Below the pieces are notes generated by a model. It was not told where the DNA came from, made no database searches, and was given only the letters and a program-made list of their open reading frames with translations. Below are positions 7,488 through 15,905 of a DNA stretch of 64,000 nt, one piece after another. The translations under genes and the position numbers were made by a program. The DNA is taken from NCBI GenBank assembly GCA_934444365.1, contig CAKSCM010000001.1, forward strand, positions 124,001 to 188,000. Direction: 5' to 3'. How positions within the stretch are numbered: position 1 is the stretch's first letter; the number at the start of each line of letters is the position of its first letter. This stretch comes from an uncultured Eubacteriales bacterium. GTDB taxonomy: Bacteria; Bacillota; Clostridia; Oscillospirales; Acutalibacteraceae.

Positions 7488-9236
7488 ATGAGATTCTGTG
7501 AAAAGCTCAACAATTATATAGAACGGCTTGACTGTACGGCGAAGGAGATAGGCGAGATGGCTGATATTTCTCCGGCAACGCTCAGCCGTTACCGTTCCGG
7601 CGAACGCATTCCCGAAATCGGCAGCAGGGCCTTCGAAAAGCTTTGTGCGGCCGTGTCGGATATGTACGCTAAGAAAAATATCGATGAATCGGTACAGAGT
7701 GTAAAAGAGAGCTTTCTCGAATGTGACGATCTTATAACCGCCGACAAGGAGCAGCTTTGCCGGAATTTTGACGTTCTGGTAACGGTACTGGATCTTAATT
7801 TGGCCGGGCTGTGCAAAAGGATCAATTATGACATTTCTATGGTCTCGCGTTTTCGCAGCGGGACGAGACGGCCGTCGGAGCCTGAAAAATTCGCCGCTAC
7901 GGTTGCCGATTATATTGCCGAAAAACGAAATTCTCCGGCCGATATTAAAACCCTTTGCGAGCTTTTTGAATGTGAGAGCGAAGAGCTTTGCAAATCCGGT
8001 TCGGCGGCCGAAAAAATTAAGAATTGGCTGCTTTTCGGCGATAGCCGTAATATGGGAGAAAACGGCAGCGTTTTAGAATTTTTAAATAAGCTCGACGAAT
8101 TTGATCTTAATAAATATATCAAGGTAATACATTTTGATGAGATGAAGGTTCCGACATTGCCTTTTCAGCTGCCTACATCCAAAATGTACTACGGCATTAA
8201 GGATATGATGGAAAGCGAGCTGGACTTTCTCAAGGCTACGGTGCTTTCAAAATCGAAAAAACCGGTCACATTATACAGCGATATGCCTATGCTTGAGATG
8301 GCAAGCGATCCGGATTTCCCGAAAAAATGGATGTACGGTATGGCACTGCTTTTAAAAAAAGGCTTGCATCTTAATAATATCCATAACCTCGACCGACCGT
8401 TTGAAGAAATGATGCTGGGGCTTGAGAGCTGGATTCCGATGTATATGACGGGACAGATATCGCCGTATTATCTCAAAAAAACTCAAAGCGGTGCATTTCA
8501 CCATTTTTTAAGGGTTTCGGGCGCGGCGGCGCTGTCGGGTGAGGCCGTTTCCGGGCATCATGCAGACGGCAGATATTATCTTTCCAAAAACAAAGAGGAT
8601 ATCGCATATTATCAGAAAAGGGCAGATGATCTGCTTGAAAACGCTTCGCCTCTTATGGAGATATACCGGAGTGAGGCCGCCGGCAAGCTGAATGCCTTTT
8701 TGGTTGCCGATGCCGAGAGAACCGAAAAAGGACTAATCAGAAAAAATATACTGTCGGTTCCGTCGATCTTCACCGCCGGCGACGGATTTTTAAAGCAAAT
8801 GCTTAAAAATCATAATATTCCCGACGGGGAGGCGGACGAGATTCTCGGTTTTGTTGCCCGCAGCAGGTCGCTTGCCGAAAAGCACCTTGCAGCCGGATGC
8901 ATTAACGACGTGATCCATGAAATGACGATGGAGGAATATGAAGGGCATCCGGTAAATCTTCCGCTTTCGGGCATGTTTTACGAAAAGGATATATTCTATA
9001 CGTATGAGGAATACTGCGAGCATTTAAAGCAGGCGAGGGAGTTTGCCGGGAATAATAAAAATTATTCGATTGCTTTCAGTTCCGGAAGCACATTCAGAAA
9101 CCTGCAGATAACCCTCTGCAAGGGCGAGTGGGCAATGATCTCAAAGGCCAATGCGCCGGCAATACATTTTGTGGTTTTTCATCCCCGTTTGCGAAATGCA
9201 ATTGAAAACTTTGTCCCTCCGATAACCGAGGAATAA
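7488..9236 (+). CDS. Large protein with two XRE-like helix-turn-helix segments, function unknown
   Basis: The ATG at 7488 is preferred because AAGGAGAG sits 8-9 bases upstream; an in-frame GTG at 7479 overlaps that site. The 582-residue product has an N-terminal XRE/Cro-like helix-turn-helix (about 16-40, with SPATLSRYRSGER) and a second similar segment (about 103-130, with SMVSRFRSGTRRP). The remaining ~430 residues belong to no family I recognise. They are soluble, with charged helices. Such a size is unusual for a simple repressor. It is monocistronic, with its own promoter and a terminator after it. A role in sensing or regulation is inferred only from the helix-turn-helix segments. Confidence 0.6.
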   Translation: MRFCEKLNNYIERLDCTAKEIGEMADISPATLSRYRSGERIPEIGSRAFEKLCAAVSDMYAKKNIDESVQSVKESFLECDDLITADKEQLCRNFDVLVTVLDLNLAGLCKRINYDISMVSRFRSGTRRPSEPEKFAATVADYIAEKRNSPADIKTLCELFECESEELCKSGSAAEKIKNWLLFGDSRNMGENGSVLEFLNKLDEFDLNKYIKVIHFDEMKVPTLPFQLPTSKMYYGIKDMMESELDFLKATVLSKSKKPVTLYSDMPMLEMASDPDFPKKWMYGMALLLKKGLHLNNIHNLDRPFEEMMLGLESWIPMYMTGQISPYYLKKTQSGAFHHFLRVSGAAALSGEAVSGHHADGRYYLSKNKEDIAYYQKRADDLLENASPLMEIYRSEAAGKLNAFLVADAERTEKGLIRKNILSVPSIFTAGDGFLKQMLKNHNIPDGEADEILGFVARSRSLAEKHLAAGCINDVIHEMTMEEYEGHPVNLPLSGMFYEKDIFYTYEEYCEHLKQAREFAGNNKNYSIAFSSGSTFRNLQITLCKGEWAMISKANAPAIHFVVFHPRLRNAIENFVPPITEE

Positions 9237-9250
9237 TTATATAGATTATA

Positions 9251-9292
9251 AAAAGGAACCGATGACTTTTGAAAAGCCGTCGGTTCTTTTTT
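9251..9292. terminator. Terminator between convergent XRE-like and yihY genes
   Basis: GAACCGA pairs with TCGGTTC, extended by an inner CTTTT/AAAAG stem and flanked by an A-run and a long T-run. It can serve both convergent genes. Confidence 0.8.
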
Positions 9293-9305
9293 TATTTTGA
9301 TAAAA

Positions 9306-10211
9306 TTATTTGCGGTTTTCTCCCAGTAAAAAATCACGCAGGGAAAGCTTATCGCTGTTTTTGACCTTTATTTCGTACAGTTTAACGTTTATAAGCGCGC
9401 CGCCGAGCATTATATACATACACATGTAAACCCACAACATCAGCAACAGTATGGCGGCAAGTCCGCCGTATATATAAGAATAATTTGAAAAATTCTCAAT
9501 ATAAACCGAATAGCCGTACGAAAATACAAGCCATCCCACGGCGCATGTAAGCGCCCCGAAAAAATGAAATTTAAAGCGCATTGCCTTTTCGGAAAAACGG
9601 TTATACATGAGCATAAGCAGCAATGTTATAAAGATTAAAAAAACAAGATTTCTTATGCTGAAAACGCCCTTCAGCATGATTTCCGGAAACTTAAACAATC
9701 CGCTTAACAACTGCTCGATATATTTTCCGAACAGCACGATCGCAAACGCCGCCGCCATTAAAACTATAAGCATAAGGGTGTAAATTACAGATACAAAACT
9801 GTAGTATATATATCCCTTGTCGTTCGCGGCGTTAATGCTCGAATACATTGAGCGAATTCCCTGGGCGATACTTCTGAGTCCTCTTGAAGCCGACCAGAGC
9901 AAAAGCAGAGAGGTTATGGAAATTACGGGAACACTCGATGTGTAAAGCAGCTCATGTAAAACCTTTCTTGCGAGCTCTCTTATGGTATATGGCATCATAT
10001 CAACGAAATATGCTATCATTGAAAGCTCATCAGCCGGGACAACATACCGCATTATATTGAGAAAAAGCATAAGCAGGGGTATAGAAGAAAACAACAAAAA
10101 GTAAGCGGCCTGTGCTGAAAAAACAGCCACTTTAGTCTCTTTTAGCTTACGGCTTACGGATTTTACCGTGTTTACGATGAAGGTAAGCCATCCCGGCAGC
10201 TTAAAGGACAA
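9306..10211 (-). CDS. YihY/BrkB family inner-membrane protein
   Basis: The 301-residue protein has about six transmembrane segments and the YihY/virulence-factor-BrkB pattern, including AAYFLLFSSIPLL near residue 35 and YGGLAAILLLMLWVYM near the end. The family was once called ribonuclease BN, which is now regarded as wrong; its role is unknown, with membrane transport suggested. The start is a TTG behind GTGAGGAA with unusually short spacing. It is the last gene of the murI-DUF1934-argS-yihY run, 34 bases after argS. Confidence 0.88.
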   Translation of the reverse strand: MSFKLPGWLTFIVNTVKSVSRKLKETKVAVFSAQAAYFLLFSSIPLLMLFLNIMRYVVPADELSMIAYFVDMMPYTIRELARKVLHELLYTSSVPVISITSLLLLWSASRGLRSIAQGIRSMYSSINAANDKGYIYYSFVSVIYTLMLIVLMAAAFAIVLFGKYIEQLLSGLFKFPEIMLKGVFSIRNLVFLIFITLLLMLMYNRFSEKAMRFKFHFFGALTCAVGWLVFSYGYSVYIENFSNYSYIYGGLAAILLLMLWVYMCMYIMLGGALINVKLYEIKVKNSDKLSLRDFLLGENRK

Positions 10212-10245
10212 TTCCTCACTTCCCGATAAAAAATAAATTGCGCTG

Positions 10246-11934
10246 CTACATTGTTTCCGGTGCGTCGACCTTTAGAATCGCGAGGACATTTTCAAGTACG
10301 GTACGGGTGCAAAGGCAAAGAGCGAGCCTTGCGCCCTCGAGTCCGCCCTCGGCCCCCTTAACACGGCATGCGTTATAAAATTTATGAAACAGGGTCGCAA
10401 GCTCGACCGAATAATGGGTTATAAGGGCAGGATTTCGGGTTTTAGCGGCGGTTATTACCGTGTCGGGCAAATCGCCGAGATACCTTATAAGCTCGCGCTC
10501 CTCAGGCGCTTTAAGGCAGATGAGCTCCTCAGCCGAGGCGGCCTTTGGTGTTATACCCTCAGCAGCGAGATTCTTTAAAATACTGCATATTCTCGCGTGG
10601 GCATACTGAACGTAATAAACGGGATTCTGTGCGTTTTCGGATACGGCCAGATCAAGGTCGAAATCGAAGTGGGTGTTGGCCTCCCTTGTGTTGAAGAAGA
10701 ATCTCGCCGCATCAAGCGGAACCTCCTCGAGCAAGGTTACGAGGGTTATTGCTTTTCCGCTTCGTTTTGAGGCCTTTATGGTTTCGCCGTTGCGGACAAG
10801 CCTTACCATTTGCATCAAAATCACCTCAAGACGCTCGGGATCGACCCCGAGTGCCGAAAGCGCCGCCTTGAGTCTCGGTACATAGCCGTGATGGTCCGCC
10901 CCTAAAATATCAATAGCGGTATCAAAATTCCTGGTAACAAGCTTGTTGTAGTGGTAGGCAATATCCGGTACAACGTAGGTGGGAACGCCGTTTGAACGCA
11001 CCATAACAAAGTCCTTGTCGGCACCGAACTGCTCGGCTTTAAACCAGAGCGCACCGTCCTTTTCGTAGGTGTGTCCCTTTTCCTTCATGAGCTGTATAAC
11101 CTTTTCTACGGCGCCGTTTTGATGAAGGGTGCTTTCGTGGAACCATACGTCGTATTTAATGCGATATTTCATTAAATCGCGCTCAAGCCCCTCGATATTA
11201 AGCGGCAGGGCATACTCAACAAGCGCTTTGCGTCTTTCATCGGAGGAGACGTCCTTATATTTATCTCCGTATATTTTATAAAAATTCTCGGCGTGCTCGG
11301 TTATATCCTTGCCCTGGTAAGCGTCCTCGGGCATTTCGACCGATTTGTCGAATATCTGTAAATAGCGGACCTCAAGTGAAAGGGCAAATTTGTTTATCTG
11401 ATTCCCGGCGTCGTTTATGTAAAATTCCCTTGTAACGTCGTATCCGGCTGCTTCAAGCACCGAGGCCAGGCAATCGCCGAGAGCGCCGCCGCGAGCATTG
11501 CCGATGTGCATGGGTCCGGTCGGATTCGCCGAGACAAACTCGACATCTACACTTTTGCCCTTACCGAAATCGGAACGGCCGAAATTTTCCTTTTCATTTA
11601 AAATATCGATTAGGATGTCGGCGTAAAAATTGTCTGATAATCTGAAATTTATAAAGCCGGCGCCGGCAATCTCGGCAGAGCTTGCGTATGTGCTTTTAAG
11701 ATCAAGTCTGTCAAGTATCGCCTTTGCGATTACGGCAGGCGATTTTCTGAATACCCGTGCCGAGACCATGGCCGCATTGGTTGCAAAATCGCCGTGAGCA
11801 CGGTCGTTCGGAACCTCAATCGTAAATTCTGGGGCTTCGCCCTCAGGCAATTCACCCTCTGAAACGGCCTTGTTTATTGCTTTTATAACGGCTTGTCTTA
11901 ACTGATTTTTCGCTGTTTCGGTAAGCTGTGACAT
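10246..11934 (-). CDS. argS: Arginyl-tRNA synthetase
   Basis: This 562-residue class I synthetase charges tRNA-Arg. It has the N-terminal Arg-tRNA-synthetase domain, the HIGN signature (about residues 143-146, in NPTGPMHIGN), the IKASKRSG segment standing for KMSKS, and a C-terminal anticodon-binding DALR domain. Length is normal. The ATG follows GGAGATTTAAAAG. DUF1934 (YwiB-like) lies 3 bases upstream, as is usual in Firmicutes. No T-box leader was seen in front of the operon. Confidence 0.97.
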   Translation of the reverse strand: MSQLTETAKNQLRQAVIKAINKAVSEGELPEGEAPEFTIEVPNDRAHGDFATNAAMVSARVFRKSPAVIAKAILDRLDLKSTYASSAEIAGAGFINFRLSDNFYADILIDILNEKENFGRSDFGKGKSVDVEFVSANPTGPMHIGNARGGALGDCLASVLEAAGYDVTREFYINDAGNQINKFALSLEVRYLQIFDKSVEMPEDAYQGKDITEHAENFYKIYGDKYKDVSSDERRKALVEYALPLNIEGLERDLMKYRIKYDVWFHESTLHQNGAVEKVIQLMKEKGHTYEKDGALWFKAEQFGADKDFVMVRSNGVPTYVVPDIAYHYNKLVTRNFDTAIDILGADHHGYVPRLKAALSALGVDPERLEVILMQMVRLVRNGETIKASKRSGKAITLVTLLEEVPLDAARFFFNTREANTHFDFDLDLAVSENAQNPVYYVQYAHARICSILKNLAAEGITPKAASAEELICLKAPEERELIRYLGDLPDTVITAAKTRNPALITHYSVELATLFHKFYNACRVKGAEGGLEGARLALCLCTRTVLENVLAILKVDAPETM

Positions 11935-11937
11935 CTT

Positions 11938-12357
11938 TTAAATCTCCTGTACTTTTATCTTGATTTCATTAGTGCTGGCGTATGTTGAGTTTATATCCAC
12001 GGTATATCGCATTGAGAGCCTTCCGCCGTTTTCGCCGATCTCGTTTTCGACCTTTTCGCCGAAGGTGCCGAGTGTGAATTCGCACGGACCCATTGTATAC
12101 AGCGACATATGGCGTTTTCCCTTTTGTACCGTCATGTGGCTGTCGGCGGATCCCGACCGGTCAAGAGAAACGGCCCCGAAAGCGTCAACCGCAAGGGTGG
12201 TAACGCTCGATGCGGCAAGATCGTCGGAATTTTCCCTGTATATAAGCCGCCATAGCCCGTCCTTTATATACATTTTTCCCACCGTGGTCATTTCAATGTT
12301 CTCGCTGTTGCCGTCCACAGTCTGGGTTCCCTTTATTTCTATAAGTACATTTTTCAT
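11938..12357 (-). CDS. DUF1934 (YwiB-like) beta-barrel protein
   Basis: A 139-residue protein of the DUF1934/YwiB family, small calycin-like beta-barrels usually encoded just before argS. Here it sits 3 bases upstream of argS and 3 bases after murI, with GGAGTAAAAA before its ATG. No catalytic residues can be pointed to and the role is unknown. The conserved neighbourhood is the strongest support. Confidence 0.82.
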   Translation of the reverse strand: MKNVLIEIKGTQTVDGNSENIEMTTVGKMYIKDGLWRLIYRENSDDLAASSVTTLAVDAFGAVSLDRSGSADSHMTVQKGKRHMSLYTMGPCEFTLGTFGEKVENEIGENGGRLSMRYTVDINSTYASTNEIKIKVQEI

Positions 12358-12360
12358 TTT

Positions 12361-13167
12361 TTACTCCAGTTCAACGTGCTCAACGTCCCTTTTAAGGTCT
12401 TCGCCGAGGAAAAGTCTTGCCTGCCGAGCAAAGCCGGATGTCTCGTCGGACACATAATATTTACATTTACCTTCCTTTTCGGAATCGGAAAGAATGCCGT
12501 ATTTTTTCATTATTTCGGCTGCCTGTTTTGCGGTGGCGGAGCCTATATCTATAAGGTTTACTCCGGGCATTACCGAGGCGACAATATCCTTGATAATAGG
12601 ATAATGGGTGCACCCGAGAATGAGGGTGTCTATTCCGGTGTTTTCAAACGAATCCAAATAATAGCGTGCTGCCGAAAACGCCAGCTCGGGATTTGACTGG
12701 GTTATACCCTCCTCGACTATCGGAACGAAAAGGGGACAGGCCTTGGAAATAACCCTGCACTCCGGAGAAAGAGCCTTTATCTCTCGCTCATATGCGCCGC
12801 TTTTTACCGTTGCGCTTGTTCCGATAACGCCTATAATGCCGTTTTCGGTTCTCTTTACCGCCTCGTGTGCTGCCGGTACAACGACCCCCATAAACGGAAT
12901 GCTAAGCCTTTCTCCCGTGTGGTACGCCACCGAGCTTACCGTGCCGCAAGCGGCAATTATCATTTTAACATTTTTGGATAAAAGGAAATCCTCGTCCTCT
13001 ATGGCGTAGCGCTCTATGGTGCCGGCGCTTTTGGTGCCGTAGGGAACACGGCCGGTATCGCCGAAATACACTATATCCTCGTGGGGTAATTCACGTCGCA
13101 AAGCGCGCAAAACCGTAAGCCCGCCAAGTCCGGAATCAAAAACCCCGACAGGTCTTTTGTCACTCAA
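12361..13167 (-). CDS. murI: Glutamate racemase
   Basis: A 268-residue enzyme that makes D-glutamate for peptidoglycan. It begins with VGVFDSGLGGLTVL, and the two catalytic cysteines lie in AACGTVSS (C74) and GCTHYP. The first motif reads ACGT rather than the classical ACNT, a change seen in other Clostridia. The start is TTG with GGGTGAC upstream. It is the first gene of the minus-strand operon that continues with DUF1934, argS and yihY. Confidence 0.96.
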   Translation of the reverse strand: MSDKRPVGVFDSGLGGLTVLRALRRELPHEDIVYFGDTGRVPYGTKSAGTIERYAIEDEDFLLSKNVKMIIAACGTVSSVAYHTGERLSIPFMGVVVPAAHEAVKRTENGIIGVIGTSATVKSGAYEREIKALSPECRVISKACPLFVPIVEEGITQSNPELAFSAARYYLDSFENTGIDTLILGCTHYPIIKDIVASVMPGVNLIDIGSATAKQAAEIMKKYGILSDSEKEGKCKYYVSDETSGFARQARLFLGEDLKRDVEHVELE

Positions 13168-13399
13168 ATAAAGTCACCCATTTCATAAATAAACCGTTTT
13201 CGGTATATAAAAAAGCAAATATCATCCGCAAAAGAATAAATATCACGAATTTACTTCCCGTTAATATGTTATTCCTTATGATACAATATAATGATTTATA
13301 AATCAAGCATTTTTAATCTTTCCTCCGCTTGTACCCGGTGTTTTTAAGTGAAGCATATCGGCTGAGTACGGGAAAAGCTTGGGTTTTAAATGCGAATAC

Positions 13400-13428
13400 T
13401 TGAAAAGTAATGCTCTATGTAGTATAAT
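13400..13428 (+). promoter_or_regulatory. Sigma-A promoter of the cysteine desulfurase-thiI operon
   Basis: TTGAAA (13400-13405), a 17-base spacer and a perfect TATAAT (13423-13428) lie 37 bases before the start codon. Confidence 0.75.
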
Positions 13429-13465
13429 AGCACTGAATTTTAACATGGGATAGCAGTGATATTTG

Positions 13466-14611
13466 ATGCTTGAAGCATATTTGGATAACAGCGCGACCAC
13501 TCTTTGCAGCCCTTCGGCGGCAAATGCGGCGCTTGAAGCGATGACGGTAAATTACGGTAATCCGTCCTCGCTGCATAAAATGGGTATTAAGGCGGAGGAG
13601 TATTTACGCAATGCGAGAAGGAGTATTTCCTCGCCGCTAGGCGTTTCCCCGTCGGAGATATTTTTTACTTCCGGCGGAACCGAGGCTAATAATATAGCCG
13701 TCTTAGGCGCCGCAAGGGCGCTCAAAAAACGGGGCAGAAGAATTGTTACTACGGCAATCGAGCATCCGTCGGTATATAATTGCGCAAAGCAGCTCGAAAA
13801 CGAAGGCTTTGAGGTGATATTTCTACAGCCGGATGAGGAAGGTACGGTATCGCCGCAGGCGGTTTATGACGCCGTAAACAGCGATACGGTTCTTGTTTCC
13901 ATGATGTATGTAAACAACGAGACGGGAGCTTTTCTTCCGGTACAGGACGTAAAAACGGCGATAGAACGGGCAAATTCACCGGCGCTTTTTCATTGCGACG
14001 CCGTTCAGGCCTTCGGTAAAATCCCTATCAAGGTCAAAAAGCTCGGAATAGATCTGTTATCGGCAAGCGGTCACAAGATTCATTCCTTAAAAGGCTCGGG
14101 ATTTTTGTATGTAAGAAACGGCGCGAGGGTTATTACTCCGGTGTACGGCGGCGGACAGGAATCGGGGATAAGAAGCGGAACCCAGAACACTCCGGGAATA
14201 GCCGCCCTTTCGGTTGCCGTGAATGAGGCTTTTGACGGGTTCGACAAGAATTATGAGTTTGTTTCGCGGCTGAACTTACAGCTTAAAAACGCCCTTTCGG
14301 CGATGGAAGGCGTAAAAATCAATTCTCCCGAAAATTCGCTGCCCTTTATACTTAATTTTTCGGTTTGCGGAGTCCGCTCCGAGATACTTTTGCATTCGCT
14401 CGAAGCAAGCGGTGTGTATGTTTCGTCGGGAAGTGCCTGCTCCAAGGGCAAAAAAAGCGGAGTGCTTTCAGCTATGGGGTTAAGCGACGAGCGTATCGAC
14501 TCGGCGATACGGGTCAGCTTTTCTAGGTATAATACGGCCGATGACGTCGATTTGCTTGTAAAAGCTTTAAACGACGCACTCTCGCATATAAAAAGAAAAT
14601 CCGGCAGATAA
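13466..14611 (+). CDS. Cysteine desulfurase (NifS/IscS-like, thiI partner)
   Basis: This 381-residue PLP enzyme takes sulfur from cysteine as a protein persulfide. It shows the N-terminal YLDNSATT motif, the PLP lysine in SASGHK (about residue 202) and the sulfur-carrying cysteine in VSSGSACS. The ATG at 13466 is used; a TTG directly before it is in frame. The ribosome binding site is weak. thiI starts about 20 bases downstream, so this is most likely the desulfurase dedicated to tRNA 4-thiouridine formation, as with B. subtilis NifZ, and not the main Fe-S cluster enzyme. Confidence 0.93.
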   Translation: MLEAYLDNSATTLCSPSAANAALEAMTVNYGNPSSLHKMGIKAEEYLRNARRSISSPLGVSPSEIFFTSGGTEANNIAVLGAARALKKRGRRIVTTAIEHPSVYNCAKQLENEGFEVIFLQPDEEGTVSPQAVYDAVNSDTVLVSMMYVNNETGAFLPVQDVKTAIERANSPALFHCDAVQAFGKIPIKVKKLGIDLLSASGHKIHSLKGSGFLYVRNGARVITPVYGGGQESGIRSGTQNTPGIAALSVAVNEAFDGFDKNYEFVSRLNLQLKNALSAMEGVKINSPENSLPFILNFSVCGVRSEILLHSLEASGVYVSSGSACSKGKKSGVLSAMGLSDERIDSAIRVSFSRYNTADDVDLLVKALNDALSHIKRKSGR

Positions 14612-14632
14612 ATAAAAGTGAGGTTATATCTC

Positions 14633-15808
14633 TTGAAAGAAATAATACTTATAAAAAGCGGCGAAATAGCCCTTAAGGGCCAAAACCGCCGTTCGTTTGA
14701 GGATAAACTGATAAGCAACATCCGCCGCCGGCTCAGTCCGCTCGGCGAATTTGAATACAGGCTTGCACAGTCGACCTTGTCGGTAGAGCCGAAAGATGAG
14801 CTTATTGATCTTGATGAAGCGGCCGACAGGGTGTCGAGAGTGTTCGGAATTTCCGGGTTTTCGCGTGCGTGCGTTGCCGAAAAGGACATTGATGACATTA
14901 AAAATAAGGCGGCCGTTTATCTTGAAAGCACCTTAAGCGCAATTAAAACCTTTAAGGTCGAGACCAAGCGTTCGGACAAGCAGTTCCCTTTAAAATCCCC
15001 TCAAATAAGCGAGGAAGTGGGCGGATTTTTGCTTGAAAGGTTTAAAAATCTGTCGGTCGATGTACATAATCCCGATTTTATCGTATATGTCGAGGTAAGG
15101 GATTATGCGGCTTATATAAGAGGTCCTCAGGAAAAGGGTGCCGGCGGTATGCCGGTAGGCACCGGCGGCCGGGCAGGACTGCTTATATCCGGAGGAATCG
15201 ACTCGCCGGTTGCGGCTTATATGATGGCCAAACGCGGCGTTGAGCTTACCGCCGTACATTTTGCAAGTCCGCCGTATACAAGCGAGCGCGCCGAAATAAA
15301 GGTTAAGGATCTGCTTGCCCAGGTGGCGAGATATGCCGGAGTTTTCAGGCTATACACCGTATGCTTTACCGAAATTCAGGAGCAAATAGGCGAGCATTGC
15401 AAAGAAGAATTTTTCACTATCATTATGCGGCGTATGATGATGCGGATAGCCGAAAGAATTGCCAAAAAGGAGCACTGCAAGGCCCTTGTAACGGGAGAGA
15501 GTATAGGTCAGGTCGCAAGTCAGACCATGGATGCGCTTTGCTGTACCGACGCCGTGTGCTCGGTTCCGGTTTTCAGACCCCTTATAGCCATGGATAAGGA
15601 TGAGATCGTTTCGGTCTCAAGAAGAATAGGTACCTTTGACATTTCGGTAAGACCATATGAGGATTGCTGCACGGTGTTCACACCGCGACATCCCCGTACA
15701 CGTCCCAAGATGGAGGATGTGATTTTCGAGGAGTCGAAGCTTGATATTGAAGGCTTGATCGAAAAGGCGACGGCCGATATACGGTATGAAACCATCTACG
15801 CCGAATAA
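14633..15808 (+). CDS. thiI: tRNA 4-thiouridine synthase ThiI
   Basis: A TTG start at 14633 is chosen because GTGAGG sits nine bases before it and the protein then begins MKEIILIKSGEIALKG, the family's usual start. The in-frame GTG at 14618 lies inside that ribosome binding site. The 391-residue product has an N-terminal ferredoxin-like/THUMP RNA-binding region (to about 165) and an ATP pyrophosphatase PP-loop, SGGIDSPVAA. It lacks the C-terminal rhodanese domain found in E. coli ThiI, as is normal in Firmicutes. It works with the desulfurase upstream to thiolate U8 of tRNAs. Confidence 0.95.
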   Translation: MKEIILIKSGEIALKGQNRRSFEDKLISNIRRRLSPLGEFEYRLAQSTLSVEPKDELIDLDEAADRVSRVFGISGFSRACVAEKDIDDIKNKAAVYLESTLSAIKTFKVETKRSDKQFPLKSPQISEEVGGFLLERFKNLSVDVHNPDFIVYVEVRDYAAYIRGPQEKGAGGMPVGTGGRAGLLISGGIDSPVAAYMMAKRGVELTAVHFASPPYTSERAEIKVKDLLAQVARYAGVFRLYTVCFTEIQEQIGEHCKEEFFTIIMRRMMMRIAERIAKKEHCKALVTGESIGQVASQTMDALCCTDAVCSVPVFRPLIAMDKDEIVSVSRRIGTFDISVRPYEDCCTVFTPRHPRTRPKMEDVIFEESKLDIEGLIEKATADIRYETIYAE

Positions 15809-15905
15809 GCCGGTTTTGTCGGTCTGAAATTCCATTTTACTTTTTTATTTTGATATTACAGATCCATTTGTTTTCCGACATCCGTTACCGAAAGGAAATG
15901 ATTAA

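Noticed and set aside
13168..13465. T-box or other riboswitch before the murI-argS operon
   Set aside because: No T-box consensus (AGGGTGG region), specifier hairpin or terminator was found; only divergent promoter sequence is evident.
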